Shown: piece after piece, positions 10,214 through 20,176 of the stretch
Numbering within the stretch: position 1 is the first letter of the stretch
Layout: each line of letters starts with the position of its first letter
From: Clostridia bacterium
Lineage (GTDB): Bacteria > Bacillota > Clostridia > TANB77 > CAG-508
Direction of reading: 5' to 3'
Assembly: GCA_022798335.1 (NCBI GenBank)
Contig: JAAWMH010000027.1
Location: 1-32,947 of the forward strand
DNA: 32,947 nt
Translations under genes and position numbers: made by a program
The notes under the pieces: generated by a model
The model's input: only the letters and a program-made list of their open reading frames with translations
What the model was told of the DNA's origin: nothing
The model's database searches: none

Positions 10214-10636
10214 ATGTTAGATATTAATGAAATTATGAAAATTATTCCACAAAGAGCTCCTTTTTTAATGATAGATACAGTAGAAGAATTAGTAATAGGT
10301 CAGTCTTGTATTGCTTATAAAAATGTATGTATCAATGAGCCATTTTTTGCAGGGCATTTTCCAGGTAATCCAATTATGCCAGGAGTATTAATTGTAGAAG
10401 CATTAGCGCAAACAGGAGCTGTTGCAATTCTTTCAAAAGAAGAAAATAAGGGAAAAAATGCTTTATTTGGCGGAATTGATAAACTTAGGTTTAAGAAAAA
10501 GGTAGTTCCTGGTGATAAATTAAAATTAGAAGTTAAAATCATCAAACAAAAAGGACTAATAGGAGTAGGAGAAGCAGTAGCTACAGTAGATGGAGAGGTA
10601 GCAGCAAAAGGAGAGCTTACTTTTGCAATTGTTTAA
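10214..10636 (+). CDS. fabZ: 3-hydroxyacyl-ACP dehydratase
   Basis: [31 protein letters not shown]. Confidence 0.96.
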   Translation: MLDINEIMKIIPQRAPFLMIDTVEELVIGQSCIAYKNVCINEPFFAGHFPGNPIMPGVLIVEALAQTGAVAILSKEENKGKNALFGGIDKLRFKKKVVPGDKLKLEVKIIKQKGLIGVGEAVATVDGEVAAKGELTFAIV

Positions 10637-10662
10637 ACTTTAGTATAAAGAAGGAGAAAGAA

Positions 10663-12003
10663 ATGCTAAAAAGAATATTAATAGCAAACCGTGGAGAAAT
10701 AGCAGTTAGAATTATAAGAGCATGTAGAGAACTTGGAATAGAAACTGTTAGTATTTATTCTGAGGCAGATAAAGATGCTTTACATGTAAAACTAGCAGAT
10801 AAAGCTATTTGTGTAGGACCTGCTAAACCAGGAAAAAGTTATTTAAATAGAAATCATATTATTGAAGCGGCTTGTTTAAGTGGATGTGATAGTATTCATC
10901 CAGGTTTTGGTTTTTTATCAGAAAGCAGTAATTTTGCAAAAATGTGTACAGAAATAGGACTTAAATGGATAGGACCTTCACCAGAGCTAATTTCTCTTAT
11001 GGGAGACAAAGCAAAAGCAAAAGAAATGATGCAAAAGGCAGGAGTTCCAGTTGTTCTAGGTTCAAATGGAGTATTAGAAAGTGAAGAACAAGCAGAAAAA
11101 TTAGCAGAAAAAATAGGATACCCTATTATTTTAAAAGCAGCAAATGGAGGAGGCGGAAAGGGAATTCGAATTGCCTATACAAAAGAAGAATTAAAAAGAG
11201 CCTATCTAATAGTAAAGCAAGAGGCAAAAAACTCTTTTAATGATGATAAGATTTATTTAGAAAAATTTATAGAAAATCCAAGACATATTGAAGTGCAAAT
11301 ATTAGCAGATGAGTATGGAAATGCAGTATCTTTAGGAGAAAGAGACTGCTCACTTCAAAGACATCATCAAAAAGTAATAGAGGAAACACCATCTTCTATT
11401 ATTACAGATAAGCTAAGACAAAAGATGGGAAAAATTACAGTAAATGCAATGCAAGAAATAGGGTATACCAATGCGGGAACAATTGAGTTTTTAGTAGATA
11501 AAGATAAAAATTATTACTTTATGGAAATGAATACAAGACTTCAGGTAGAGCACCCTGTTACAGAAGCAGTTACTGGAATAGATATTGTAAAAGAACAAAT
11601 AAAAATCGCAAGCAAAGAAAAACTTTTATTTTCACAAAAAGATATTACAATAAATGGACACAGTATGGAATGCAGAATTAATAGTGAAAATCCAGCTAAA
11701 AATTTTATGCCTTGTCCTGGAAAAATTACAGGATTGCATTTACCAGGCGGTAATGGTATTAGAGTAGATACTGCAATTTATGAAGGTTATACGGTTTCTA
11801 GTCATTATGATTCTATGATAGCAAAATTAATTGTACATGGAAAAGATAGAGAAGAATCTATAGCAAAAATGAAAAGTGCTATTGCAGAATTAGTAATAGA
11901 AGGAGTAGACACAAATATTGATTTTCTTTACCAAATATTAAATCATAAAAAGTTTCAAACAAACGATTATGATACATCTTTTATTGAAAAAGAATTGTTA
12001 TAA
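10663..12003 (+). CDS. accC: Acetyl-CoA carboxylase biotin carboxylase subunit
   Basis: ILIANRGEIAVRIIRACRELGI, GGGGKGIR, MEMNTRLQVEHPVTE. Confidence 0.97.
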   Translation: MLKRILIANRGEIAVRIIRACRELGIETVSIYSEADKDALHVKLADKAICVGPAKPGKSYLNRNHIIEAACLSGCDSIHPGFGFLSESSNFAKMCTEIGLKWIGPSPELISLMGDKAKAKEMMQKAGVPVVLGSNGVLESEEQAEKLAEKIGYPIILKAANGGGGKGIRIAYTKEELKRAYLIVKQEAKNSFNDDKIYLEKFIENPRHIEVQILADEYGNAVSLGERDCSLQRHHQKVIEETPSSIITDKLRQKMGKITVNAMQEIGYTNAGTIEFLVDKDKNYYFMEMNTRLQVEHPVTEAVTGIDIVKEQIKIASKEKLLFSQKDITINGHSMECRINSENPAKNFMPCPGKITGLHLPGGNGIRVDTAIYEGYTVSSHYDSMIAKLIVHGKDREESIAKMKSAIAELVIEGVDTNIDFLYQILNHKKFQTNDYDTSFIEKELL

Positions 12004-12036
12004 AAAAGTAAAGATAAAAAGCTAGGAGAGATAAAG

Positions 12037-12882
12037 TTGGTAATTGATAAAATAAAGAAGCTAAATGTTAAACAAGAAGAAGTAGTGAAAAATAAAGAAG
12101 CCTCAGATATGTTAGTAGGCAAATGGATAAAATGTGATGAATGCAAAGAAATTTTATATAAAGAAGACGTACATAGAAATTTGAACGTTTGCCCTAATTG
12201 TGGAAAGCATTTTCGTATTTCTAGCAGAAGAAGAATAGCACAATTAATAGATGAAGGAACTTTTGAAGAAATAAATGCTAATATGGGTCTAAGAGACCCA
12301 TTACATTTTGAAGGATATTTAAAAAAATTAGAAAGTTTAGTAGAAAAAACACAAATAGAAGAGGCTGTTCAAACAGGAATGGGAAAAATTAATGGACAAA
12401 GCACTATGATAGCAGTAATGGATGGGAACTTCATGATGGGCAGTATGGGAAGCATAGTAGGAGAAAAAATTACATTATGCATAGAAGAAGCAATTGCAAG
12501 AAGATTACCTATTATTTTAGTTTGTGTGTCAGGTGGTGCTAGAATGCAAGAAGGGATTATTTCACTGATGCAAATGGCAAAAACCACAAATGCTTTAAGA
12601 AAACTAAATGAAGCAGGACTTCTTTCAATTTGTGTATTAACAGATCCAACTACAGGAGGTGTTACAGCAAGTTTTGCAAGCTTAGGAGACATTATTATAG
12701 CAGAACCAAAAGCATTAATTGGTTTTGCAGGACCAAGAGTAATAGAGCAAACTGTAAAAGAAAAACTTCCTGAGGGCTTTCAAAGTGCAGAATTTTTATT
12801 AGAGCATGGGTTTATTGACAAAATTGTAGAAAGAAAAGATATGAAACAAGTTTTAGGAAAGCTTTTAAAATTTCATGTGTAA
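12037..12882 (+). CDS. accD: Acetyl-CoA carboxylase carboxyltransferase beta subunit, TTG start
   Basis: CDECKEILY...CPNCGKHFR zinc finger, [21 protein letters not shown]. Confidence 0.96.
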   Translation: MVIDKIKKLNVKQEEVVKNKEASDMLVGKWIKCDECKEILYKEDVHRNLNVCPNCGKHFRISSRRRIAQLIDEGTFEEINANMGLRDPLHFEGYLKKLESLVEKTQIEEAVQTGMGKINGQSTMIAVMDGNFMMGSMGSIVGEKITLCIEEAIARRLPIILVCVSGGARMQEGIISLMQMAKTTNALRKLNEAGLLSICVLTDPTTGGVTASFASLGDIIIAEPKALIGFAGPRVIEQTVKEKLPEGFQSAEFLLEHGFIDKIVERKDMKQVLGKLLKFHV

Positions 12883-12928
12883 AAATAAGGGGAAAAAGAG
12901 AAAATTCCTTACAGAAAGGATAAAAAGG

Positions 12929-13726
12929 ATGAAAAAACAAGTAACTGCATGGGAAAAGGTAGTAGCTGCAAGACAAATGCAAAGACCAAAAGCTACTGAT
13001 TATATACAATCTATTTTTGATGATTTTATAGAACTGCATGGAGATAGATGTTTTGGAGATGATTCTTCTTTTATCTGTGGAATAGCATATTTAGATGGAA
13101 AGAGTGTTACAATAATAGCGCAGCAGAAAGGAAAGACAACTAAGGAAAATATGGAGCGTAATTTTGGAATGCCAAATCCAGAAGGATACAGAAAAGCAAT
13201 AAGGTTAATGAAACAAGCAGAAAAATTTAAAAGACCAGTAATTACCTTTATAGATACTCCAGGAGCATATCCAGGAATGGGAGCAGAACAAAGAGGACAA
13301 GGAGAGGCAATTGCAAGAAGCATGTTTGAAATGGCAAATTTAAAAGTACCAATCTTATCTATTGTTATTGGAGAAGGTTCTAGCGGAGGGGCACTAGCTA
13401 TTTGTATAGCAGATAAAATTTTTATGCTAGAAAATGCAGTATATAGCATATTATCTCCAGAAGGGTTTGCTAGCATTTTGTACAAAGATGCAAGTAAATG
13501 CCAAGAAGTAGCAGAAAAAATGAAAATTACTGCAAGCGATTTGCAAGAATTAAAAATAATAGATGAACTAATAGAAGAACATAAAATCGAAACAGAAAAA
13601 GGATTTGAAAAAGTTAGCTTATTACTAAAAAGAAAAATAAAAGAACAACTAGAAGATCTAGAAAAAATAAGTATGCAAGAATTATTAGAAAGCAGATATG
13701 AAAAATATCGTAAAATAGGAGGATAA
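12929..13726 (+). CDS. accA: Acetyl-CoA carboxylase carboxyltransferase alpha subunit; ATG at 12929 preferred
   Basis: NFGMPNPEGYRKA, FIDTPGAYPGMGAEQRGQGEAIA, GEGSSGGALAI. Confidence 0.95.
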   Translation: MKKQVTAWEKVVAARQMQRPKATDYIQSIFDDFIELHGDRCFGDDSSFICGIAYLDGKSVTIIAQQKGKTTKENMERNFGMPNPEGYRKAIRLMKQAEKFKRPVITFIDTPGAYPGMGAEQRGQGEAIARSMFEMANLKVPILSIVIGEGSSGGALAICIADKIFMLENAVYSILSPEGFASILYKDASKCQEVAEKMKITASDLQELKIIDELIEEHKIETEKGFEKVSLLLKRKIKEQLEDLEKISMQELLESRYEKYRKIGG

Positions 13727-13730
13727 AAAG

Positions 13731-14501
13731 ATGATATTAAGTGGAAAAACCATTTTAATTATGGGAATTAGAAACAAATGGAGTATTGCATGGGGAGCAG
13801 CTATGTCAGCTTATGAAAATGGAGCAAAAGTAATATTTACCCATCACCCATCAGAAAAAGAAGAAAAGATTCAAGAGTTAATAGAGCAAATTCCAGGATC
13901 TAAATCTTATGCTTGTGATGCAGCAAGTGATGAAGACATAAAAAAATGTTTAGAAACCATAAAAAAAGAACATGGAAAAGTAGATGGAATTTTACATAGT
14001 ATTGCACATGCAAATACAGAAGACCTAAGAAATGATTTTATTTTTACTTCAAGAGAAGGTTTTAGCCATGCAAACGATATTAGTGCTTATTCATTAGTTG
14101 CTATTACTAGAATTGCAAAAGAAATAGAATTTTTAACACAAGGAGCAAGCATAGTAGCACTTACTTATTTTGGTTCAGAAAAAGTAGTAGAAGGCTATAA
14201 TTTAATGGGAATCGCAAAAGCAGCTCTAGAGACTTCTATTAAATATTTAGCAAAAGATATTGGAAAAGACAAAATTCGCATAAATGCTATATCAGCAGGA
14301 CCTATTAAGACTTTATCTGCAAAAGGAATAAAAGATTTTGGAACAATTTTAGAATTAGTAGAGCAAAAAGCGCCACTGCACCAAAATGTAACAACAAAAC
14401 AAGTAGGAGATGTAGCAAGCTTTTTATTTAGTAATTTATCTTCTGCTATTACAGGAGAAGTAATTCATGCAGATAATGGCTTTTCAACTGTGGGAGTGTA
14501 A
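13731..14501 (+). CDS. fabI: Enoyl-ACP reductase (NADH), FabI type
   Basis: MGIRNKWSIAWG, HSIAHA, YNLMGIAKAALE, ISAGPIKTLSAKGI. Confidence 0.93.
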   Translation: MILSGKTILIMGIRNKWSIAWGAAMSAYENGAKVIFTHHPSEKEEKIQELIEQIPGSKSYACDAASDEDIKKCLETIKKEHGKVDGILHSIAHANTEDLRNDFIFTSREGFSHANDISAYSLVAITRIAKEIEFLTQGASIVALTYFGSEKVVEGYNLMGIAKAALETSIKYLAKDIGKDKIRINAISAGPIKTLSAKGIKDFGTILELVEQKAPLHQNVTTKQVGDVASFLFSNLSSAITGEVIHADNGFSTVGV

Positions 14502-14506
14502 AAATG

Positions 14507-14549
14507 AAAAAACTAAAAAACATGAATTTTGTGTTTTTTAGTTTTTTTT
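14507..14549 (+). terminator. Rho-independent terminator after fabI
   Basis: AAAACTAAAAAACA ... TGTTTTTTAGTTTT plus T-run. Confidence 0.8.
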
Positions 14550-14820
14550 GTGCTATAATAAATAGCCTAGAATATAAAGAGTTTAGTACACATTTGTCGT
14601 TTTTTGTCGAGCGAATTTTCTTGACATAGCATTTTTTTTGTATTTTAATTAAATAAGATTAATTCTATAATTTTTTCAATCTTGAGCTTATGCAAAATTC
14701 ATTGTTATATTAATTATTTCTAATCAATTAAGAAAATTGCTTCTATTTATAAACTAAAGTCGTTTCTAGGAAAGTTCCCAAAAAACTAATAGGAGATATG
14801 TATAATAGGAAAGGAAAAAA

Positions 14821-15013
14821 ATGGTATTTGTCGAATTAGAAAAAATGTTAAAAAAAGATGGTTGGTATTATTATGATATAATAGGAATGCATATTATCTA
14901 TAAACATAAAATAAAGCCACGGAAAAGTTACCATAGTAAAACATAGAGGAGAAATAAAACAAGAAACTTTACATGCTATATTAAAGCAAGCAGGATTAAA
15001 ACAAAAAAATTAA
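14821..15013 (+). CDS. hicA: HicA-family mRNA interferase toxin, apparent +1 frameshift at CGG 14920-14922
   Basis: Skipping C14920 gives MVFVELEKMLKKDGWYYYDIIGMHIIYKHKIKP|GKVTIVKHRGEIKQETLHAILKQAGLKQKN*, a canonical HicA fold motif (HxxYKHxxKPGKVTI...ILKQAGL), directly upstream of hicB. Confidence 0.85.
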
Positions 15014-15050
15014 TCATATAAAAAATACACAAGAGAATGGAGGAAGGAAT

Positions 15051-15452
15051 ATGAAGTTAGTTTATCCAGCAATTTTTTATCCAGAAGAAAATAGAGGGTA
15101 TAGTGTAATTATTCCAGATTTATTAGGATGTTGTACACAAGGAGAAACAATAGAAGAAGCTCTAGTAATGGCACAAGATGCAGCACTTAGTTGGTTACTA
15201 GCTGCAAGTGAAAAAAAAGAAGATTTTCCAGTAGCAACTGATAGAAAAAATATTAAACTAGAAAAAGAAGATGGCTTTATTAGTTTGTTACTACTAGATT
15301 TAGAAAGTTATTTTAAAAAATATGGAAATAGAAAAGAAGTAGAAAAGACTTTGACAATACCAACATGGCTAGATGAAAAAGCTCAAAAGCATCAAATAAA
15401 TTTTTCAGAAACATTGCAAGAAGCATTACTTTATAAAATTATGCATACATAA
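15051..15452 (+). CDS. hicB: HicB-family antitoxin
   Basis: YPAIFYPEENRGYSVIIPDLLGCCTQGETIEEALVMAQDAA. Confidence 0.93.
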   Translation: MKLVYPAIFYPEENRGYSVIIPDLLGCCTQGETIEEALVMAQDAALSWLLAASEKKEDFPVATDRKNIKLEKEDGFISLLLLDLESYFKKYGNRKEVEKTLTIPTWLDEKAQKHQINFSETLQEALLYKIMHT

Positions 15453-15460
15453 GTAATTTA

Positions 15461-15498
15461 AAAAAGTTGTAGATTTATTTTCTACAACTTTTTTTTTT
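15461..15498. terminator. Terminator between convergent hicB and por operon, probably bidirectional
   Basis: AAAAAGTTGTAGA ... TCTACAACTTTTT. Confidence 0.8.
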
Positions 15499-15499
15499 A

Positions 15500-16459
15500 C
15501 TATTCAGTTATTTTATTACTCATTTCTTCTAAAGCTAAAAGTTCATTCCAACGAGTATCAACTTCTTTTTGAAATTCTGCTATCATCCATTCATTTCCAG
15601 GTTTAAACATATGCTTAAATCTTTTTTGAGGTTTTAAAAATTCCTCAATAGGAAGTTTTTTAGCAGGTTTGTAAGTAATTTTATATTTACCATCTACTAC
15701 TTCATATAAAGGCCAATAGCAAGTTTCTACTGCTAATTTGTTAATGTCCATTAAACTATCAGTAGGGTAGCCCCAACCTCTAGGACATGGTGATAATACA
15801 TTTAAAAAACATGGACCTTCTGTATAAATTGCTTTTTCGGCTTTTTCATATAAATCTTTAAAATTCATATAGCTAATTGTTTGTGCAACATAAGGTAAGT
15901 GGTGTGAAACCATAATCTCAGTTAAGTCTTTCCTAGATTGCATTTTACCAGGAATAACAGTTCCAGCAGGAGAGGTAGTGGTATCTGCAAACTTAGGAGT
16001 TGCAGAAGAACGCTGAATACCAGTATTCATATAAGCACCATTATCATAACAAACATAAACCATGTCATGACCTCTTTCCATAGCTCCAGAAAGAGCTTGA
16101 ATACCAATATCATAAGTTCCACCATCACCACCAAAAGTAATAAATTTTGTATGCTTATCTTCTGGGAGTTTTCCTTGTCTTTTCATTGATTTATAAGCAG
16201 CTTCAACACCGCTACAAGTAGATGCTGCATTTTCAAAAGCTGTATGTATAAAAGAATCTGTCCAAGCAGTATATGGGTACATAAAGCTAGAAACTTCCAT
16301 ACAACCAGTAGCATTACTAATTACTGCATGGTCTTCTGGTTTTAAAGCTCTTAAAATCATTCTTGCAACTGGTGGTGCACCACAACCAGCACACATTCTA
16401 TGACCACTAGTAAATCTAGATGGCTTATTTGTCACAACTTCTTTTAAATTATATGCCAT
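15500..16459 (-). CDS. porB: 2-oxoacid (pyruvate):ferredoxin oxidoreductase beta subunit
   Basis: GHRMCAGCGAPPVARMI, TPP motif GGDGGTYDIG...NGAYMNTGIQRS. Confidence 0.93.
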   Translation of the reverse strand: MAYNLKEVVTNKPSRFTSGHRMCAGCGAPPVARMILRALKPEDHAVISNATGCMEVSSFMYPYTAWTDSFIHTAFENAASTCSGVEAAYKSMKRQGKLPEDKHTKFITFGGDGGTYDIGIQALSGAMERGHDMVYVCYDNGAYMNTGIQRSSATPKFADTTTSPAGTVIPGKMQSRKDLTEIMVSHHLPYVAQTISYMNFKDLYEKAEKAIYTEGPCFLNVLSPCPRGWGYPTDSLMDINKLAVETCYWPLYEVVDGKYKITYKPAKKLPIEEFLKPQKRFKHMFKPGNEWMIAEFQKEVDTRWNELLALEEMSNKITE

Positions 16460-16543
16460 TTTATATTTCTCCTTTCAATTTGTCAGTTTAGGGACGTTCT
16501 TGTTTTTGCAAAAAGTGTCAGTTTGAGGACACTCTTTTGACAG

Positions 16544-17725
16544 TTATTTTCTTAGTCCTACATAACGATATGGATTATCAATTTCGCCAGTCTTTACAAC
16601 AGTTTGTAAGTAATCATATACTTCGTAAATATCTTTGACTGTAGTATCTCTACCACCAATACCGTAAACATAGTTTACAGTAGGTACTTGTTTTTTAGCT
16701 GTATACATGCCAGATACAACATCTTCAAATAGTGCTCCTCCAGCAGCATTTAAAGAATCTGCTTTATCCATAACAGCTAAAGCTCTTAAATTACCTAGGG
16801 ATTTTGCTAATTCTTCAGCAGGGAATGGTCTAAATACACGAATTTTAACCATACCAGCTTTAATGCCTTTTTGCCTTAATTCATCTACAACTGTTTTGGT
16901 AGTTCCAGCAGTTGAGTTCATACAAACAACTGCAATTTCAGCATCTTCCATTTGGTATTCTTCAAAGAAAGAGTACTTTCTACCAGTCATTTTTTCAAAA
17001 TCTGCTGCTACATCAGCAATTACTTGTTTTGCAGCACGCATGCTTTCGGCTTGTTGATATTTATGTTCAAACAAATAACTTTGTACATCTAAAGGACCAA
17101 TAGCAATTGGCTCTTTATCGTTTAATAAATAATGTTCTGGCTTGTAAGTGCCTACAAATTCTTTTACTTTGTTATCTTCGATTAATTCTATATTTTCAAT
17201 AGAATGTGAAGTAATAAATCCATCTTGACATACCATTAAAGGTAATAATACATCTTTGTGCTCTGCAATTCTATGAGCCATAATTAAATTATCATAGGCT
17301 TCTTGATTGTTTTCAGAAAATAGCATAATCCAGCCAGCATCTCTAACCCCCATAGCATCTGAGTGATCATTGTGAATATTTAAAGGACCAGATACGGCGC
17401 GATTTACTAAACTCATAACAATTGGAAGTCTTAAACTAGAGGCAATATAAATCATTTCCCACATATAAGATAGCCCATTAGCAGAAGTTGCTGTCATTGC
17501 TCTAGCACCTGCTGCTTCTGCTCCAACACAAGCACTCATAGCACTGTGCTCACTTTCTACTGCTACAAATTCTGTATCTACTGAACCATTACTAACAAAA
17601 GTAGAAAAATATTGAGGTATTTCAGTAGAAGGTGTAATAGGGAAGGCAGCAACTACATCTGGATTAATTTGTTTCATTGCAATAGCTGCTGCTTCATTTC
17701 CACTTAATCTTTCTCTTATTCCCAT
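16544..17725 (-). CDS. porA: 2-oxoacid (pyruvate):ferredoxin oxidoreductase alpha subunit
   Basis: GNEAAAIAMKQINPDVVAAFPITPSTEIPQ, TSANGLSYMWEMIYIA. Confidence 0.93.
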   Translation of the reverse strand: MGIRERLSGNEAAAIAMKQINPDVVAAFPITPSTEIPQYFSTFVSNGSVDTEFVAVESEHSAMSACVGAEAAGARAMTATSANGLSYMWEMIYIASSLRLPIVMSLVNRAVSGPLNIHNDHSDAMGVRDAGWIMLFSENNQEAYDNLIMAHRIAEHKDVLLPLMVCQDGFITSHSIENIELIEDNKVKEFVGTYKPEHYLLNDKEPIAIGPLDVQSYLFEHKYQQAESMRAAKQVIADVAADFEKMTGRKYSFFEEYQMEDAEIAVVCMNSTAGTTKTVVDELRQKGIKAGMVKIRVFRPFPAEELAKSLGNLRALAVMDKADSLNAAGGALFEDVVSGMYTAKKQVPTVNYVYGIGGRDTTVKDIYEVYDYLQTVVKTGEIDNPYRYVGLRK

Positions 17726-17746
17726 AATTTTTAAATCCTTTCTTTT

Positions 17747-18046
17747 TTAGTTTCCTTCGTCAACCATTTCAATTGCTTTAAAAGGGCATACTTTGGCACA
17801 TATGCCACAACCCTTACAGTAATCAAAATTAAAGTCTTCGCGATTTTGCTGTTTATTTACAGGGATTGCATCTTCAGGGCAAACAGGAAAACATAAACCA
17901 CATTGTTTACATTTTTCAGGAATATAAACGGGTCTAATACTTCTCCAATCACCTGTTTTAAATTCTTTTGCATTACCAGCTTCATATATATTACCACCAA
18001 TTGTCATTTTGCTTGCTGGTGTATTTTTATCAATGTGAGTAGCCAT
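17747..18046 (-). CDS. porD: 2-oxoacid (pyruvate):ferredoxin oxidoreductase delta (ferredoxin-like) subunit
   Basis: Two 4Fe-4S motifs CKQCGLCFPVCPEDAI and CKGCGICAKVCPFKAI. Confidence 0.92.
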   Translation of the reverse strand: MATHIDKNTPASKMTIGGNIYEAGNAKEFKTGDWRSIRPVYIPEKCKQCGLCFPVCPEDAIPVNKQQNREDFNFDYCKGCGICAKVCPFKAIEMVDEGN

Positions 18047-18060
18047 AGTTAAACTCCTTT

Positions 18061-18642
18061 CTAGTTTACCTTTTGAATTTCTTTTAAAGCAAGTTCTAAT
18101 GCTTTCATATTTCCTTCAATTACTTCAGGTTTTTTAGCAAATTTGTGAGCAAAAGAACCCTTCATATCTTCTAAAAATTCTTCGTCTTTCATAATTTCAG
18201 ATACTTTTACAATTGCTGCAAGCATTGCAGTATTTGGAAAATATTTTCCAAGAGCTTCTATAGATATTTTTCTTGCATTAATTGTATAAATATTACCTGC
18301 ATAATTAGATAATAGCTCCTTTATTTTAGAATGTTCTTTTGTTGTGTTAATAATAATGGCACCATCTTGCTTTAAGCCAGCTGTTACATTTACAGATTCA
18401 AGTAAAGTGTCATCTACCACAACAACATAGTCAGGTTCATAAATGTTACTATGAATACGAATAGGAGTATTACTAATACGGTTATATGCAGTAATAGGAG
18501 CACCCATTCTTTCAGGACCATATTCTGGAAAGCCTTGAATATATTTTCCAGTATTAAAAGCGGCATCAGCAAGTAAAAGAGAAGCAGTTTTTGCACCTTG
18601 CCCACCTCTACCATGCCATCTAATTTCGATTAAATCCTTCAT
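18061..18642 (-). CDS. porC: 2-oxoacid (pyruvate):ferredoxin oxidoreductase gamma subunit
   Basis: EIRWHGRGGQGAKTASLLLADAA...GFPEYGPERMGAPITAYNRIS. Confidence 0.93.
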   Translation of the reverse strand: MKDLIEIRWHGRGGQGAKTASLLLADAAFNTGKYIQGFPEYGPERMGAPITAYNRISNTPIRIHSNIYEPDYVVVVDDTLLESVNVTAGLKQDGAIIINTTKEHSKIKELLSNYAGNIYTINARKISIEALGKYFPNTAMLAAIVKVSEIMKDEEFLEDMKGSFAHKFAKKPEVIEGNMKALELALKEIQKVN

Positions 18643-18880
18643 AAAGTAGTTTTCCTCCTTTTTTTATTTTTCAAGTTCAATTTTATTCTTAAATAATAGT
18701 AATGTCAAGAAATTTGACCAACAAGTTTTAGATATTCTAAGAAATTACTTAAACAATGTGTACATTTCTAAAAAAGAAAGTATTTTAATTTTTAAAATCT
18801 ATTTTAAAAATTTTTAGGTTAATACATTGAAAAATGGAAACACTATTTATATAATAAAGAAAAAAGAAGGTAAAAACAAA

Positions 18881-20128
18881 ATGCAAAAAATAGCGCAAAT
18901 CATTAGAGAAAATGGGGGAACGCTTTATTTAGTTGGAGGAGCAGTTAGAGATAAGTTTTTAGAAAATAAACAAGTAGATGAAGATTATTGTGCCACTGGC
19001 TTAACAAAAGAAAAATTTCAAAAACTTTTTCCAAAAGCAAAAATACAAGGAAAAGACTTTCCAGTATTTATTTTAGAAGGAAAAGAAATTGCACTAGCTA
19101 GAAAAGAAAGAAAAACAGGAATAGGCCATAAAGAATTTGAGTTTTTAGCAAATGAAACAATTACCATACAAGAAGACTTAGCAAGAAGAGACATTACCAT
19201 AAATAGTATGGCGCAAAATGTTTTAACTAAAGAAATAATAGATCCATTTTGTGGAAGAAAAGATATTGAAAGAAAAATTATAAGAAAAACAAGTAATGCA
19301 TTTTCAGAAGATCCTTTAAGAGTCTATAGAGTAGCTAGGTTTGCAGCGAGCTTGGATTTTAAAGTAGAACTAAATACTTTAAAATCTATGCAAGAATTAA
19401 AACACGAGTTAACTACTTTATCAAAAGAAAGAGTATTTACAGAGTTTGAAAAAGCTTTAAAAACAAATAAGCCTTCTAATTTTTTTAACATATTAAGAAA
19501 AGCACAAGTATTAGGAGTACATTTTCCAGAAATAGAAAATTTAATTGGAAAAGTGCAACCAGAAAAATATCATCCAGAAGGAGATAGCTATAACCATACT
19601 ATGATAGTAGTAGATAGTAGTAGCAAGTTAACAAGTTATGTACCAATACGTTTTGCTTGTTTAGTACATGATTTAGGAAAAGGCACAACAAAACCTGAAA
19701 TATTGCCACACCATTATGGGCATGATGAAAGAGGCGTAGAGCAAGTGGCAAATATGGCAAATAGAATAGGACTTCCTAAAGCTTGGATAAAATGTGGAAA
19801 AACAGCTTGCAAATGGCACATGAAAGCAGGAATTTTTGAAAAGATGACTGCAAAAAAGAAAGTAGAATTAGTAGAACATGTATCTAAAACTATGTTAGGA
19901 CTAGAAGGGCTAAAAATTGTAGTAGCATGTGATAAAGCAAGAGAGGAAAAAGATTTACAAGAACGATTAAATGAAATTCAGTTTGCAAGAGTAGGAAAAG
20001 AATGTTTAACTAAAATAAATGGAGAGTATATACAAAAAAAGTATTCTAATGTAAAAGAAAAAGACTTTGCTACTTATTTACATGAAGAACGTGTAAAATG
20101 GTGGAAAGCAATTGACAAAAATAACTAG
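18881..20128 (+). CDS. cca: CCA tRNA nucleotidyltransferase with HD domain; ATG at 18881 preferred
   Basis: LYLVGGAVRDKFL, RRDITINSMAQN, DPFCGRKDI, CLVHDLGKG. Confidence 0.92.
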   Translation: MQKIAQIIRENGGTLYLVGGAVRDKFLENKQVDEDYCATGLTKEKFQKLFPKAKIQGKDFPVFILEGKEIALARKERKTGIGHKEFEFLANETITIQEDLARRDITINSMAQNVLTKEIIDPFCGRKDIERKIIRKTSNAFSEDPLRVYRVARFAASLDFKVELNTLKSMQELKHELTTLSKERVFTEFEKALKTNKPSNFFNILRKAQVLGVHFPEIENLIGKVQPEKYHPEGDSYNHTMIVVDSSSKLTSYVPIRFACLVHDLGKGTTKPEILPHHYGHDERGVEQVANMANRIGLPKAWIKCGKTACKWHMKAGIFEKMTAKKKVELVEHVSKTMLGLEGLKIVVACDKAREEKDLQERLNEIQFARVGKECLTKINGEYIQKKYSNVKEKDFATYLHEERVKWWKAIDKNN

Positions 20129-20176
20129 TTTAGATATGATATAAGGGAAAATAGGTAAGTATAATAAGGAGAAAAG

